Assembly: GCA_046086305.1 (NCBI GenBank)
Contig: JBJSXI010000063.1
Span: 1-27,269, forward strand
Source: UBA668 sp046086305
GTDB taxonomy: Bacteria > Actinomycetota > Acidimicrobiia > Acidimicrobiales > Ilumatobacteraceae
DNA length: 27,269 bases
Reading direction: 5' to 3'
Part shown: positions 14,198 to 21,217 of the stretch, piece by piece
Layout of the letters: every line of letters begins with the position of its first letter
Numbering within the stretch: the stretch's first letter is position 1
The notes under the pieces: generated by a model
Seen by the model: only the letters and a program-made list of their open reading frames with translations
Told to the model about the DNA's origin: nothing
Database searches by the model: none
Made by a program: the position numbers and the translations under genes

Positions 14198-14211
14198 CCA
14201 CCCCGTCCGGC

Positions 14212-14225
14212 GGCCGCAGGCGGCT
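14212..14225 (+). terminator. GC-rich hairpin after rplQ (weak terminator candidate)
   Basis: GGCCG (14212-14216, first pair G-T) can pair with CGGCT (14221-14225) around a CAGG loop, or GCCGC with GCGGC. No U-tract follows. It lies between the rplQ stop and the truA -10 box, so it could reduce read-through, but the support is thin. Confidence 0.25.
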
Positions 14226-14228
14226 GCC

Positions 14229-14234
14229 TAGGCT
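14229..14234 (+). promoter_or_regulatory. Candidate -10 box for leaderless truA mRNA
   Basis: TAGGCT fits the TAnnnT -10 pattern and ends 6 nt before ATG 14241. No Shine-Dalgarno lies between them. A transcript would start at or beside the start codon. No good -35 hexamer is seen. Confidence 0.4.
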
Positions 14235-14240
14235 GACGTG

Positions 14241-15044
14241 ATGATGCGCAGGGCGCGGGCCACGGTCTCCTACGACGGCACCGACCTGCACGGCTTCGCC
14301 GAGTCGGCGCCCGATGTGCCCACCGTTGCCGGTGTGCTGCGCGAGGCCATCGAGACGGTCGTGCGCCATCCCGTCGAGCTGATCGGCGCCGGTCGCACCG
14401 ATGCGGGGGTCCACGCCGTCGGTCAGGTGATCAGCCTCGACCTCAACGAAGAGGTCGATCTGGCGGGTCTCGAGCGACGGCTCAACCGGATGTGCGGACC
14501 ACAGATCGCCGTGCGCGACCTGACCTGGGCGGATCATCCCGGGTTCCACGCCCGCTTCGACGCCGATTACCGCCGCTACCGCTACGACGTGTTCGAGGCG
14601 CCGAGCCCGCACCCGCTGCTCGCCCGCACCACCTGGCACGTCACCCGTCCACTCGAGGTGTGGGCGATGCAGCTGGCCTGCGACCCGCTGATCGGCGAAC
14701 ACGACTTCGCCTCGTTCTGTCGCCGACCCAAACCCGAGCCCGGTCGCGAGCCGGTGTCGCTCGTGCGACGGATCCTCGGCGCCGACTGGCACGAGGTCGC
14801 CGTCGAGCCGGCCGGGATCGGGCGGTTGCTGCGCTTCGAGATCACGGCGACGGCGTTCTGTCACCAGATGGTCCGCTCGATCGTCGGCACCCTGGTCGAG
14901 GTCGGGGCCGGCACCCTGCACGCGGGCGATGTGCGGGGCATCCTGCTGCGCCGCGACCGCCAGGCGGCCGGCCCGGTGGCCCCACCGCACGGCCTGACCC
15001 TGTGGGACGTGGGCTACGGCGCCGGCGGACGACCGGCCCGGTGA
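14241..15044 (+). CDS. truA: tRNA pseudouridine(38-40) synthase TruA
   Basis: TruA isomerises uridines 38-40 of the anticodon stem-loop of many tRNAs. The product is 267 residues from ATG 14241; GTG 14238 and ATG 14244 are also possible. The catalytic aspartate is D54 in GAGRTDAGVHAVGQV. Further family segments are DADYRRYRYDVF, the HDFASFCRR motif and the C-terminal ATAFCHQMVRSIVGTLVEVG. The N-terminal motif reads YDGTDLHGFAES, where many homologues have a Trp and a Gln (FxGWQxQ). Its position after rplQ is standard. A leaderless start is suggested by the preceding TAGGCT and lack of SD. Confidence 0.97.
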   Translation: MMRRARATVSYDGTDLHGFAESAPDVPTVAGVLREAIETVVRHPVELIGAGRTDAGVHAVGQVISLDLNEEVDLAGLERRLNRMCGPQIAVRDLTWADHPGFHARFDADYRRYRYDVFEAPSPHPLLARTTWHVTRPLEVWAMQLACDPLIGEHDFASFCRRPKPEPGREPVSLVRRILGADWHEVAVEPAGIGRLLRFEITATAFCHQMVRSIVGTLVEVGAGTLHAGDVRGILLRRDRQAAGPVAPPHGLTLWDVGYGAGGRPAR

Positions 15045-15060
15045 AATCGCCGGACGGCGA

Positions 15061-15090
15061 TTGTGGCGCACCCTGCGACGCCCGTATCAT
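15061..15090 (+). promoter_or_regulatory. Candidate promoter of rplM-rpsI
   Basis: TTGTGG (15061-15066), an 18-nt spacer and TATCAT (15085-15090) form a plausible vegetative promoter. TATCAT is the same -10 hexamer proposed for pyrR. Transcription would start near 15097, giving a leader of about 42 nt with a hairpin. Confidence 0.55.
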
Positions 15091-15104
15091 TGCCGGGTTC
15101 CACG

Positions 15105-15120
15105 GCGCCGCTCCCGGCGC
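15105..15120 (+). promoter_or_regulatory. Hairpin in the rplM 5' leader
   Basis: GCGCCG (15105-15110), CTCC loop, CGGCGC (15115-15120) is a perfect 6-bp GC stem inside the short rplM leader, just before the SD GAAGG (15127-15131). It could be part of an autoregulatory element, since L13 leaders are known in Firmicutes, but I see no match to a named family. Confidence 0.45.
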
Positions 15121-15138
15121 ATGTCCGAAGGTTCGCAG

Positions 15139-15585
15139 ATGACCACCTACTCACCGAAGGCCAGCGAGATCACCCGCGCGTGGCACGTGATCGACGCCGA
15201 GGGCATGGTCCTCGGCCGTCTGTGCACCGAAGTGGCCCGCGTCCTGCGCGGCAAGCACAAGCCGATCTTCGCGCCGCACATCGACACCGGCGATCACGTC
15301 GTCATCGTCAACGCCGACAAGGTCGTGCTCACCTCGGGCAAGGCCGACGCGAAGCAGGTCTACCGCTACAGCGGCTACCCGGGCGGCCTGAAGTCGGAGC
15401 GCTACTCCGACCTGCTCGGCCGCAACGCTCCCGACGCGATCCGTCGGAGTGTGAAGGGCATGCTGCCCAAGGGTCCCCTCGGACGTCAGCAGATCAAGAA
15501 GCTGAAGGTCTACGCCGGGCCCGATCACCCGCACGGCGCCCAGCAGCCCGTCGTCCTCGAACTCGCAGCGGCCAAGGCCCGCTGA
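15139..15585 (+). CDS. rplM: 50S ribosomal protein L13
   Basis: L13 is an early 50S assembly protein. I chose ATG 15139, which gives MTTYSPKASEITRAWHVIDAEG and 148 residues and has an SD (GAAGG, 7-nt spacer). ATG 15121 is in frame and six codons earlier but has no SD and abuts a hairpin. Conserved segments are VLRGKHKPIFAPHIDTGD, the VYRYSGYPGGLK motif, GMLPKGPLGRQQIKKLKVYAGPDHPH and AQQP. It is followed directly by rpsI. Confidence 0.97.
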   Translation: MTTYSPKASEITRAWHVIDAEGMVLGRLCTEVARVLRGKHKPIFAPHIDTGDHVVIVNADKVVLTSGKADAKQVYRYSGYPGGLKSERYSDLLGRNAPDAIRRSVKGMLPKGPLGRQQIKKLKVYAGPDHPHGAQQPVVLELAAAKAR

Positions 15586-15602
15586 GCCCGGAAGGATCAT
15601 CG

Positions 15603-15998
15603 ATGGCCACCAAGCCGCTCACCCAGACCACCGGCCGCCGCAAGGAGGCCGTGGCACGTGCCCGCCTGCGCAACGGCTCGGGCACACACACGATCAACGG
15701 CAAGCCCTTCGAGGTGTACTTCCCGACGGCGATGCAGCGGATGATCGTCACCGAGGCGCTGCGCGTCGCCGATGTGGAGACCGCGTACGACATCGATGCG
15801 TCGATCCACGGTGGTGGCTCGAGCGGTCAGGCCGGCGCGCTGCGCATGGCGATCGCCCGCTCGCTCGTCGAGCTCGATCCCGAGACCCGTCCGGCACTGA
15901 AGAAGGCCGGACTGCTCACCCGCGACCCGCGTCGCAAGGAGAGCAAGAAGTACGGCCTCAAGAAGGCCCGCAAGGCCCCGCAGTACACCAAGCGCTGA
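15603..15998 (+). CDS. rpsI: 30S ribosomal protein S9
   Basis: S9 reaches the P-site tRNA anticodon loop with its basic C-terminal tail. ATG 15603, with SD GGAAGG at 15590-15595, gives 131 residues. It opens MATKPLTQTTGRRKEAVARARL, has the core IHGGGSSGQAGALRMAIARSL and ends RRKESKKYGLKKARKAPQYTKR. The terminal Lys-Arg that contacts tRNA is present. A longer in-frame reading would run through rplM and was rejected. Confidence 0.98.
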   Translation: MATKPLTQTTGRRKEAVARARLRNGSGTHTINGKPFEVYFPTAMQRMIVTEALRVADVETAYDIDASIHGGGSSGQAGALRMAIARSLVELDPETRPALKKAGLLTRDPRRKESKKYGLKKARKAPQYTKR

Positions 15999-16016
15999 CC
16001 GGCCGTCACGACGGCG

Positions 16017-17333
16017 GTGGGCGTGCACTTCGGCACCGATGGTGTGCGCGGCGTCGCGTTCGTCGACCTCACCCCGGCACTCGTCACTGCGCTCGGCCGT
16101 GCCGTTGGTGAGGTGCTCGGCGGTGGTCGCTGGCTGATCGGTCGCGACACACGCGAATCAGGACCGTCGCTCGTCGACGCGCTTGCGGCCGGTCTCGCCG
16201 CCGCCGGGGCCGACCCGACATCGGTCGGTGTGATCCCGACCCCGGCGCTCGCCTGGTTGTCGGCGCGTGACGCAGTTCCAGCAGCGATGGTGACCGCATC
16301 GCACAACCCATGGACCGACAACGGCGTGAAGGTGTTCGCGGCGGGCGGTCGCAAGCTCACCGACGATGTCGAGGCGGCGATCGAGGCACGGCTGGCCGAA
16401 CTCGTCGCGTCGTCACCCGCAGCGCTCGGCGCTTCGTCGGTGGACGATGTCGCCGGCGCCGTCGACGACTACGCCGCATGGCTGGTCGGGTCGCAACCGC
16501 GTCTCGACGGCTTGCGCATCGTGCTCGACCTCGCGCATGGGGCGATGGCCTCGGTCGCGCCTGCGGTGTGTCGCGCGCTCGGCGCCGAGGTCAGCGCGCT
16601 CAACGATGCCCCCGACGGCCGCAACATCAACGATCGTTGTGGTGCCACGCATCCGGGGCCGCTCGGTGAGGCGGTCATTGCGAGTGGAGCCGATCTCGGG
16701 CTCGCGTTCGACGGTGACGGCGACCGGGTCATCGCCATCGATCACCTCGGACGGGTCGTCGACGGTGACCGACTGCTCGCGCTCGCTGCGCTCGACCTGC
16801 GCGCACGCGGTCGGCTGCGCGACGACACGGTGGTGGTGACGGTGATGAGCAACCTCGGGTTCCACCGGGCGATGGCTGCCGCCCGCATCCATGTCGTGAC
16901 GACGGCCGTCGGCGATCGCTACGTGCTCGAGGCACTCGACGCCGGAGGGTTCAGCCTCGGCGGTGAACAGAGCGGCCACCTCGTCTACCGCGATCTCGCG
17001 ACGACGGGTGACGGATTGCTCGCAGGTGTGCAGGTCGCCGGCCTCGTGCGGTCGAGTGGTCGACCGCTGGCCGAGCTGGCCGGCGAGGTGATGACCTCGT
17101 ACCCGCAGGTGCTCGTCAACGTCGCCGTGCGTCGCCGTCCATCGGATGCCGCGGCTGAGATGGACGACGAGATCACCTCCGCGATGGGCGATCTCGCCGG
17201 CGACGGGCGGATCGTCGTGCGGGCGAGTGGCACCGAACCGCTCGTGCGGGTGATGGTCGAGGCGCCCACCGACGACCTCGCGGCCGACCTCGCCGAACGT
17301 CTCGCCGCCGCGGCACGGCACCGATTCGGCTGA
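16017..17333 (+). CDS. glmM: Phosphoglucosamine mutase
   Basis: GlmM converts glucosamine-6-phosphate to glucosamine-1-phosphate for UDP-GlcNAc and peptidoglycan. The protein has 438 residues. GTG 16017 gives M-GVHFGTDGVRG, aligning with the usual MGRYFGTDGVRG; GTG 16023 is an alternative two codons later. The phosphoserine S95 sits in TASHNPWTDNGVKVF, the metal loop DGDGDR at 232-237 and the phosphate-binding RASGTEPLVRVM near the C-terminus. The 18-nt gap after rpsI has no clear SD. GlmS follows, so two consecutive hexosamine steps are adjacent. Confidence 0.97.
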   Translation: MGVHFGTDGVRGVAFVDLTPALVTALGRAVGEVLGGGRWLIGRDTRESGPSLVDALAAGLAAAGADPTSVGVIPTPALAWLSARDAVPAAMVTASHNPWTDNGVKVFAAGGRKLTDDVEAAIEARLAELVASSPAALGASSVDDVAGAVDDYAAWLVGSQPRLDGLRIVLDLAHGAMASVAPAVCRALGAEVSALNDAPDGRNINDRCGATHPGPLGEAVIASGADLGLAFDGDGDRVIAIDHLGRVVDGDRLLALAALDLRARGRLRDDTVVVTVMSNLGFHRAMAAARIHVVTTAVGDRYVLEALDAGGFSLGGEQSGHLVYRDLATTGDGLLAGVQVAGLVRSSGRPLAELAGEVMTSYPQVLVNVAVRRRPSDAAAEMDDEITSAMGDLAGDGRIVVRASGTEPLVRVMVEAPTDDLAADLAERLAAAARHRFG

Positions 17334-17368
17334 CCGGCGCCTGCCCGCAGCCCGTCGCGCGGGCTCGG

Positions 17369-17374
17369 TAGCCT
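17369..17374 (+). promoter_or_regulatory. Candidate -10 box for leaderless glmS mRNA
   Basis: TAGCCT fits TAnnnT and ends 7 nt before ATG 17382. The GGGG at 17377-17380 is too close to the ATG to be a normal SD. The -35 region is not recognisable. Confidence 0.4.
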
Positions 17375-17381
17375 GCGGGGC

Positions 17382-20300
17382 ATGTGCGGGATCGTGGTGG
17401 TCGTCCCGAGGGCGGGCTCCCGGCCGGTTCCCGAGGCCGACGAGGTGCTGTCGGCCCTCGATCGGGCCATCGCGGCGGACTCGCTGGGTGCGGCGACCGT
17501 CGAGGTGCGTGCCGTCGACCGCCTCCTGCGCGGTGAGGCCGGGGTGCGGGCACTCGTCGGACGACACGAACTGGTCACCGCCATCACCGCCCGGCTCGAT
17601 GTGCTCGACGAGCGCGTCGAAGCCCGTGAGCGCATGCTCGACACCCTCGCCGCCGACGACCTCGAGGCCGCGAGCGCCGAGTTGCTCGCGGCACGCGATG
17701 CGCTGTGGGCGGTCCGCCACGACCGTCTGCGCACCGCCGACGCCGTCGGAGACCTCGCCGGCCGTGATGCCTCACCGGCGGCGATCGCCGGGTACCTCGC
17801 CGTGCAGCAGGCACTCGGCGCGATCGACCGGATGGAGGTGCGCGGTCGCGACAGCGCCGGCTTCCACATCATGGTGCGCGGTCACGGACTCGATCTCGAC
17901 GACCCGGCCGTCGCCGCGACGATCGCCCGTCGGTCGGCAGATCCGCTGTTCCAGGACGGATCGGTGCGCGCGACCGCCGGTGTCCTCGGCTTCGTCTACA
18001 AGGCAGCCGCCGAGATCGGTGAACTCGGCGACAACGTGCGGGCGATCCGCGCCGAGGTGCGCGCCGACGACCTCCTGCGCCGCGCCCTGTCGTCGCCGAC
18101 CGCACGCGTCACCGTGCTCGGTCATACGAGATGGGCGAGTGTCGGCATCATCAGCGAGCCGAACTGCCATCCCGTCAACGGCGAGCAGATGGAGCGTTCA
18201 CCGGCGGATCCAGTCGGGCCGTACACGGTGGCCGTGCTCAACGGCGACGTCGACAACCACGCCGATCTGAAGGTGAACCACGGCCTGCGCATCGCCGGTC
18301 CGATCACGACCGATGCAAAGGTGATCCCCGCGCTGATGGCAGTCCACGCCTCGGCGGGTCTCCCGCTCGCCGAGGCATTCCGCCGCACGGTCGCCGAGTT
18401 CGAGGGGAGTGTGGCGATCGCAGCGCAGGCGGCCGAGGAACCCGACGAGGTCTACCTCGCGCAGCGCGGCAGTGGTCAGGCGCTCTATGTCGGCCTCGCC
18501 GACGACTTGTTCATCGTCGCGAGCGAACCGTACGGCGCGGTCGAGGAGACCGACCGGTTCGTCCGTCTCGACGGTGAGACACCCTCACCATCGGGCAGCA
18601 GGGGGCAGATGGTGGTCCTCGACGGCAGACGCGCCGGCGAACTCAGCGGGATCCGTCGGGTGGCCTACGACGGCGCCGAACTGCCGGTGACCGAGTCCGA
18701 CGTGATGACGGCACAGGTGACGACGCGCGACATCGATCGCGGCACGGCCCGCCACTTCCTGTTGAAGGAGATCAGCGAGGCGCCGAGCAGCTTCCGCAAG
18801 ACACTGCGCGGCCGCATCGTCGACACGCCGGGTGGACTGCGCGCCGCACTCGGCGAGCGGGCACTGCCCCGTGCACTCGCCGCCCGACTCGCGGCCGGCG
18901 AGATCCGCCGGGTGCGGGTGATCGGTCAGGGCACCGCGGCCGTCGCCGGACGCAGCACCGCCGAACTGCTCGACCACCTCACCGACGGTGCCCTCGACGT
19001 CGATGCCCTCACGGCGACCGAGTTGTCGGGCTTCCACCTGCGCCTCGACATGTCCGACACGCTCGTCGTGGCCGTCAGCCAGAGCGGAACCACCACCGAC
19101 ACCAACCGGACGGTCGATCTGGCACGTGCCCGCGGTGCCACCGTCGTGGCCATCGTCAACCGACGCAACAGCGACCTCACCGACAAGGCCGACGGTGTGC
19201 TGCACACGAGTGACGGTCGCGATGTCGAGATGAGCGTCGCGAGCACGAAGGCGTTCTATGCGCAGGTTGCCGCCGGCACACTCCTCGCGTGCGCCGTGAC
19301 CGAGGCCGCGGGGCACGGATCCGTCGAGCGCCGATCGGCGCTACTCGCTGCGCTGCGCGACGTGCCCACTGCGATGGAACAGGTGCTCGCCCGTCGCGAC
19401 GAGATCGGTGATGTCGCTCGCCGATACGCACCGTCGAAGCGCTACTGGGCGATCGTCGGCAATGGCCCGAACCATGTCGCCGCCGCCGAACTGCGGATCA
19501 AGCTCAGCGAGCTCTGCTACAAGAGCATCGCCTGCGACGTCACCGAGGACAAGAAGCACATCGACCTGTCGAGCGAACCGATGATCCTCGTGTGTGCCGC
19601 CGGACTCAGCGGGAGCACCGCCGACGATGTGGCCAAGGAAGTGGCGATCTACCGGGCGCACAAGGCGATCCCGCTCGTCATCGCCACCGATGCCGACGAG
19701 CGGTTCGCCTCAGCGGCTGCTGTCCTCACGGTGCCGTCGGTCGACCCTGCGCTCGCCTTCGTCCTCGCCGCGATGGTCGGGCACCTGTTCGGCTACGAGG
19801 CGGCACTGGCGATCGACGCGTCGGCCCGACCGCTGCGGGCCGCACGCGAGGTCATCGAGGACGCCCTCGCCGCGCACAGCGACGGTGATGCAGTGCTCGG
19901 TGCGGTGACCGCGCAGATCGGTGAGCGCGCCGAGCGGTTCCTCGACGGCATCCGCAGCGCGCAGTACGACGGACATCTCGAGGCGAGTACGGCGGTTGCT
20001 CTTGTCGGCCTGCTCGGTGATCTCGCCGCCGAGACACCGCTCGAGGCGTATCAGCGGCGCACCGGTCGGGTCGCCACACCGGGGATGTTCGTCGACGATC
20101 TCACCGCCGCACTCACTCGGGCGATCGAAGAGCTGACCCGACCGATCGACGCGATCAAGCACCAGGCCAAGACGGTCACCGTCGGCATCAGCCGGAGCGA
20201 CGAGGGGGTGCTCGATCGAGATCTCGTACAGGCGGTGCTCGCGGCGGGCACGAGTCGCGACCGGCTCACGTACCGCACCCTCAAGGTGCTCGCCGATCTC

Positions 20301-20765
20301 GACCCGGCGGTCGAGGCGGTGGTCGGCTTCACGAGGTACGCGATAGAGGGTGATCCCGCTGCTGATGCAACGATCTCGATCGTCGACCGGGGTGGCCTGT
20401 CGCGTGACGTCCCGAGTCGGGTCGAGCGGATGCCCGAGCTGCATGGCACGAAGCGACGGGTGGCGAGTGAGCGCGAGGTCCTCGTCGCCCGTGGTCGACG
20501 CGACGGTCGCACCGTGATCTTCGTGCCCGAGGTGAAGGGTGGACAGTGCACCGGCATCACCCTGTTGCACGTGCGGTTCCACGATCGTCTCGACGCCGCG
20601 ACGATGCGCGGTGTGCTGCAGGGATACGACCGACGGTACGACCGACTCGTCGACTGGGTCACCGAGACCGAGGGCTCGTTCCGCGACGACCTGCTCGCCG
20701 ATCTGCCGGTGGTCGACCTGCTCATCCTTCCGGTCTCGGAGACCGCAGAACACTGGCGCCACTGA
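17382..20765 (+). CDS. glmS: Enlarged GlmS-like glutamine-fructose-6-phosphate aminotransferase (1127 aa)
   Basis: GlmS makes glucosamine-6-phosphate from fructose-6-phosphate and glutamine; usual length is about 610 residues. Here the N-terminal glutaminase has Cys2 (MCGI), GRDSAGF 155-161, GHTRW 247-251, NG 287-288 and TD 310-311. SIS1 has SQSGTTTDT (566-574) and ASTKAF (620-625). SIS2 has K707, E710 and H726, spaced exactly like E. coli K485, E488 and H504. A tail IKHQAKTVTV (K930, cf. K603) resembles the canonical AKSVTVE end. Extra parts are about 125 residues after MCGIVVVVP (helical, charged), about 50 before GHTRW, about 105 between SIS2 and the tail, and 197 after the tail, which I do not recognise. 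Catalysis as GlmS is likely but inferred; the role of the additions is unknown. Confidence 0.88.
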   Translation: MCGIVVVVPRAGSRPVPEADEVLSALDRAIAADSLGAATVEVRAVDRLLRGEAGVRALVGRHELVTAITARLDVLDERVEARERMLDTLAADDLEAASAELLAARDALWAVRHDRLRTADAVGDLAGRDASPAAIAGYLAVQQALGAIDRMEVRGRDSAGFHIMVRGHGLDLDDPAVAATIARRSADPLFQDGSVRATAGVLGFVYKAAAEIGELGDNVRAIRAEVRADDLLRRALSSPTARVTVLGHTRWASVGIISEPNCHPVNGEQMERSPADPVGPYTVAVLNGDVDNHADLKVNHGLRIAGPITTDAKVIPALMAVHASAGLPLAEAFRRTVAEFEGSVAIAAQAAEEPDEVYLAQRGSGQALYVGLADDLFIVASEPYGAVEETDRFVRLDGETPSPSGSRGQMVVLDGRRAGELSGIRRVAYDGAELPVTESDVMTAQVTTRDIDRGTARHFLLKEISEAPSSFRKTLRGRIVDTPGGLRAALGERALPRALAARLAAGEIRRVRVIGQGTAAVAGRSTAELLDHLTDGALDVDALTATELSGFHLRLDMSDTLVVAVSQSGTTTDTNRTVDLARARGATVVAIVNRRNSDLTDKADGVLHTSDGRDVEMSVASTKAFYAQVAAGTLLACAVTEAAGHGSVERRSALLAALRDVPTAMEQVLARRDEIGDVARRYAPSKRYWAIVGNGPNHVAAAELRIKLSELCYKSIACDVTEDKKHIDLSSEPMILVCAAGLSGSTADDVAKEVAIYRAHKAIPLVIATDADERFASAAAVLTVPSVDPALAFVLAAMVGHLFGYEAALAIDASARPLRAAREVIEDALAAHSDGDAVLGAVTAQIGERAERFLDGIRSAQYDGHLEASTAVALVGLLGDLAAETPLEAYQRRTGRVATPGMFVDDLTAALTRAIEELTRPIDAIKHQAKTVTVGISRSDEGVLDRDLVQAVLAAGTSRDRLTYRTLKVLADLDPAVEAVVGFTRYAIEGDPAADATISIVDRGGLSRDVPSRVERMPELHGTKRRVASEREVLVARGRRDGRTVIFVPEVKGGQCTGITLLHVRFHDRLDAATMRGVLQGYDRRYDRLVDWVTETEGSFRDDLLADLPVVDLLILPVSETAEHWRH

Positions 20766-20789
20766 CATGGTCGGCGCGCGGGGGGCACG

Positions 20790-21170
20790 GTGATCATCGG
20801 CCACGGTGTCGATGTCGTCGACATCGAGCGGTTCGGACGTGCGCTGTCGCGCACACCCTCGATGGGCCGGCGTCTCTTCACGCCCGAGGAACTCACCGAC
20901 GCACAGCGGGCCGGTGATCCCGTGGCATCGCTGGCCGCACGGTTCGCAGCGCGCGAGGCGGCGATGAAGGCCATGGGTGTCGGTCTCGGCGCATTCGGGT
21001 TCCACGACGTGGCCGTGCACCGCCCGGTGGGTGGGGTGCCCTCGCTGCGGATCACCGGCCGTGCCGAGACCCTCGCTGCCGAACGGGGGATCGACCGGTG
21101 GGTCGTGAGCCTCAGCCACAGTCGTCTCGTGGCGATGGCATCGGTGATCGCCGAACGCACGGACGTCTGA
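20790..21170 (+). CDS. acpS: Holo-[acyl-carrier-protein] synthase
   Basis: AcpS transfers 4'-phosphopantetheine from CoA to the serine of acyl carrier protein. The 126-residue length is typical. GTG 20790 gives MIIGHGVDVVDIERF with the metal-binding Asp of GVDVVDI. ARFAAREAAMKAMGVG corresponds to the FAAKEAxxKAxG motif with its catalytic Glu, and WVVSLSHSRLVAMASVI is the usual C-terminal strand. It lies 24 nt after glmS and 47 nt before nnr. Confidence 0.96.
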   Translation: MIIGHGVDVVDIERFGRALSRTPSMGRRLFTPEELTDAQRAGDPVASLAARFAAREAAMKAMGVGLGAFGFHDVAVHRPVGGVPSLRITGRAETLAAERGIDRWVVSLSHSRLVAMASVIAERTDV

Positions 21171-21205
21171 GTGCGGTGACGGCGGCCGTCTCGAGCCGAC
21201 CGCCG

Positions 21206-21211
21206 TATCGT
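21206..21211 (+). promoter_or_regulatory. Candidate -10 box for leaderless nnr mRNA
   Basis: TATCGT fits TAnnnT and ends 6 nt before ATG 21218. The intervening GATCCC contains no SD. It also supports choosing ATG 21218 over earlier in-frame codons that overlap acpS. Confidence 0.4.
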
Positions 21212-21217
21212 GATCCC

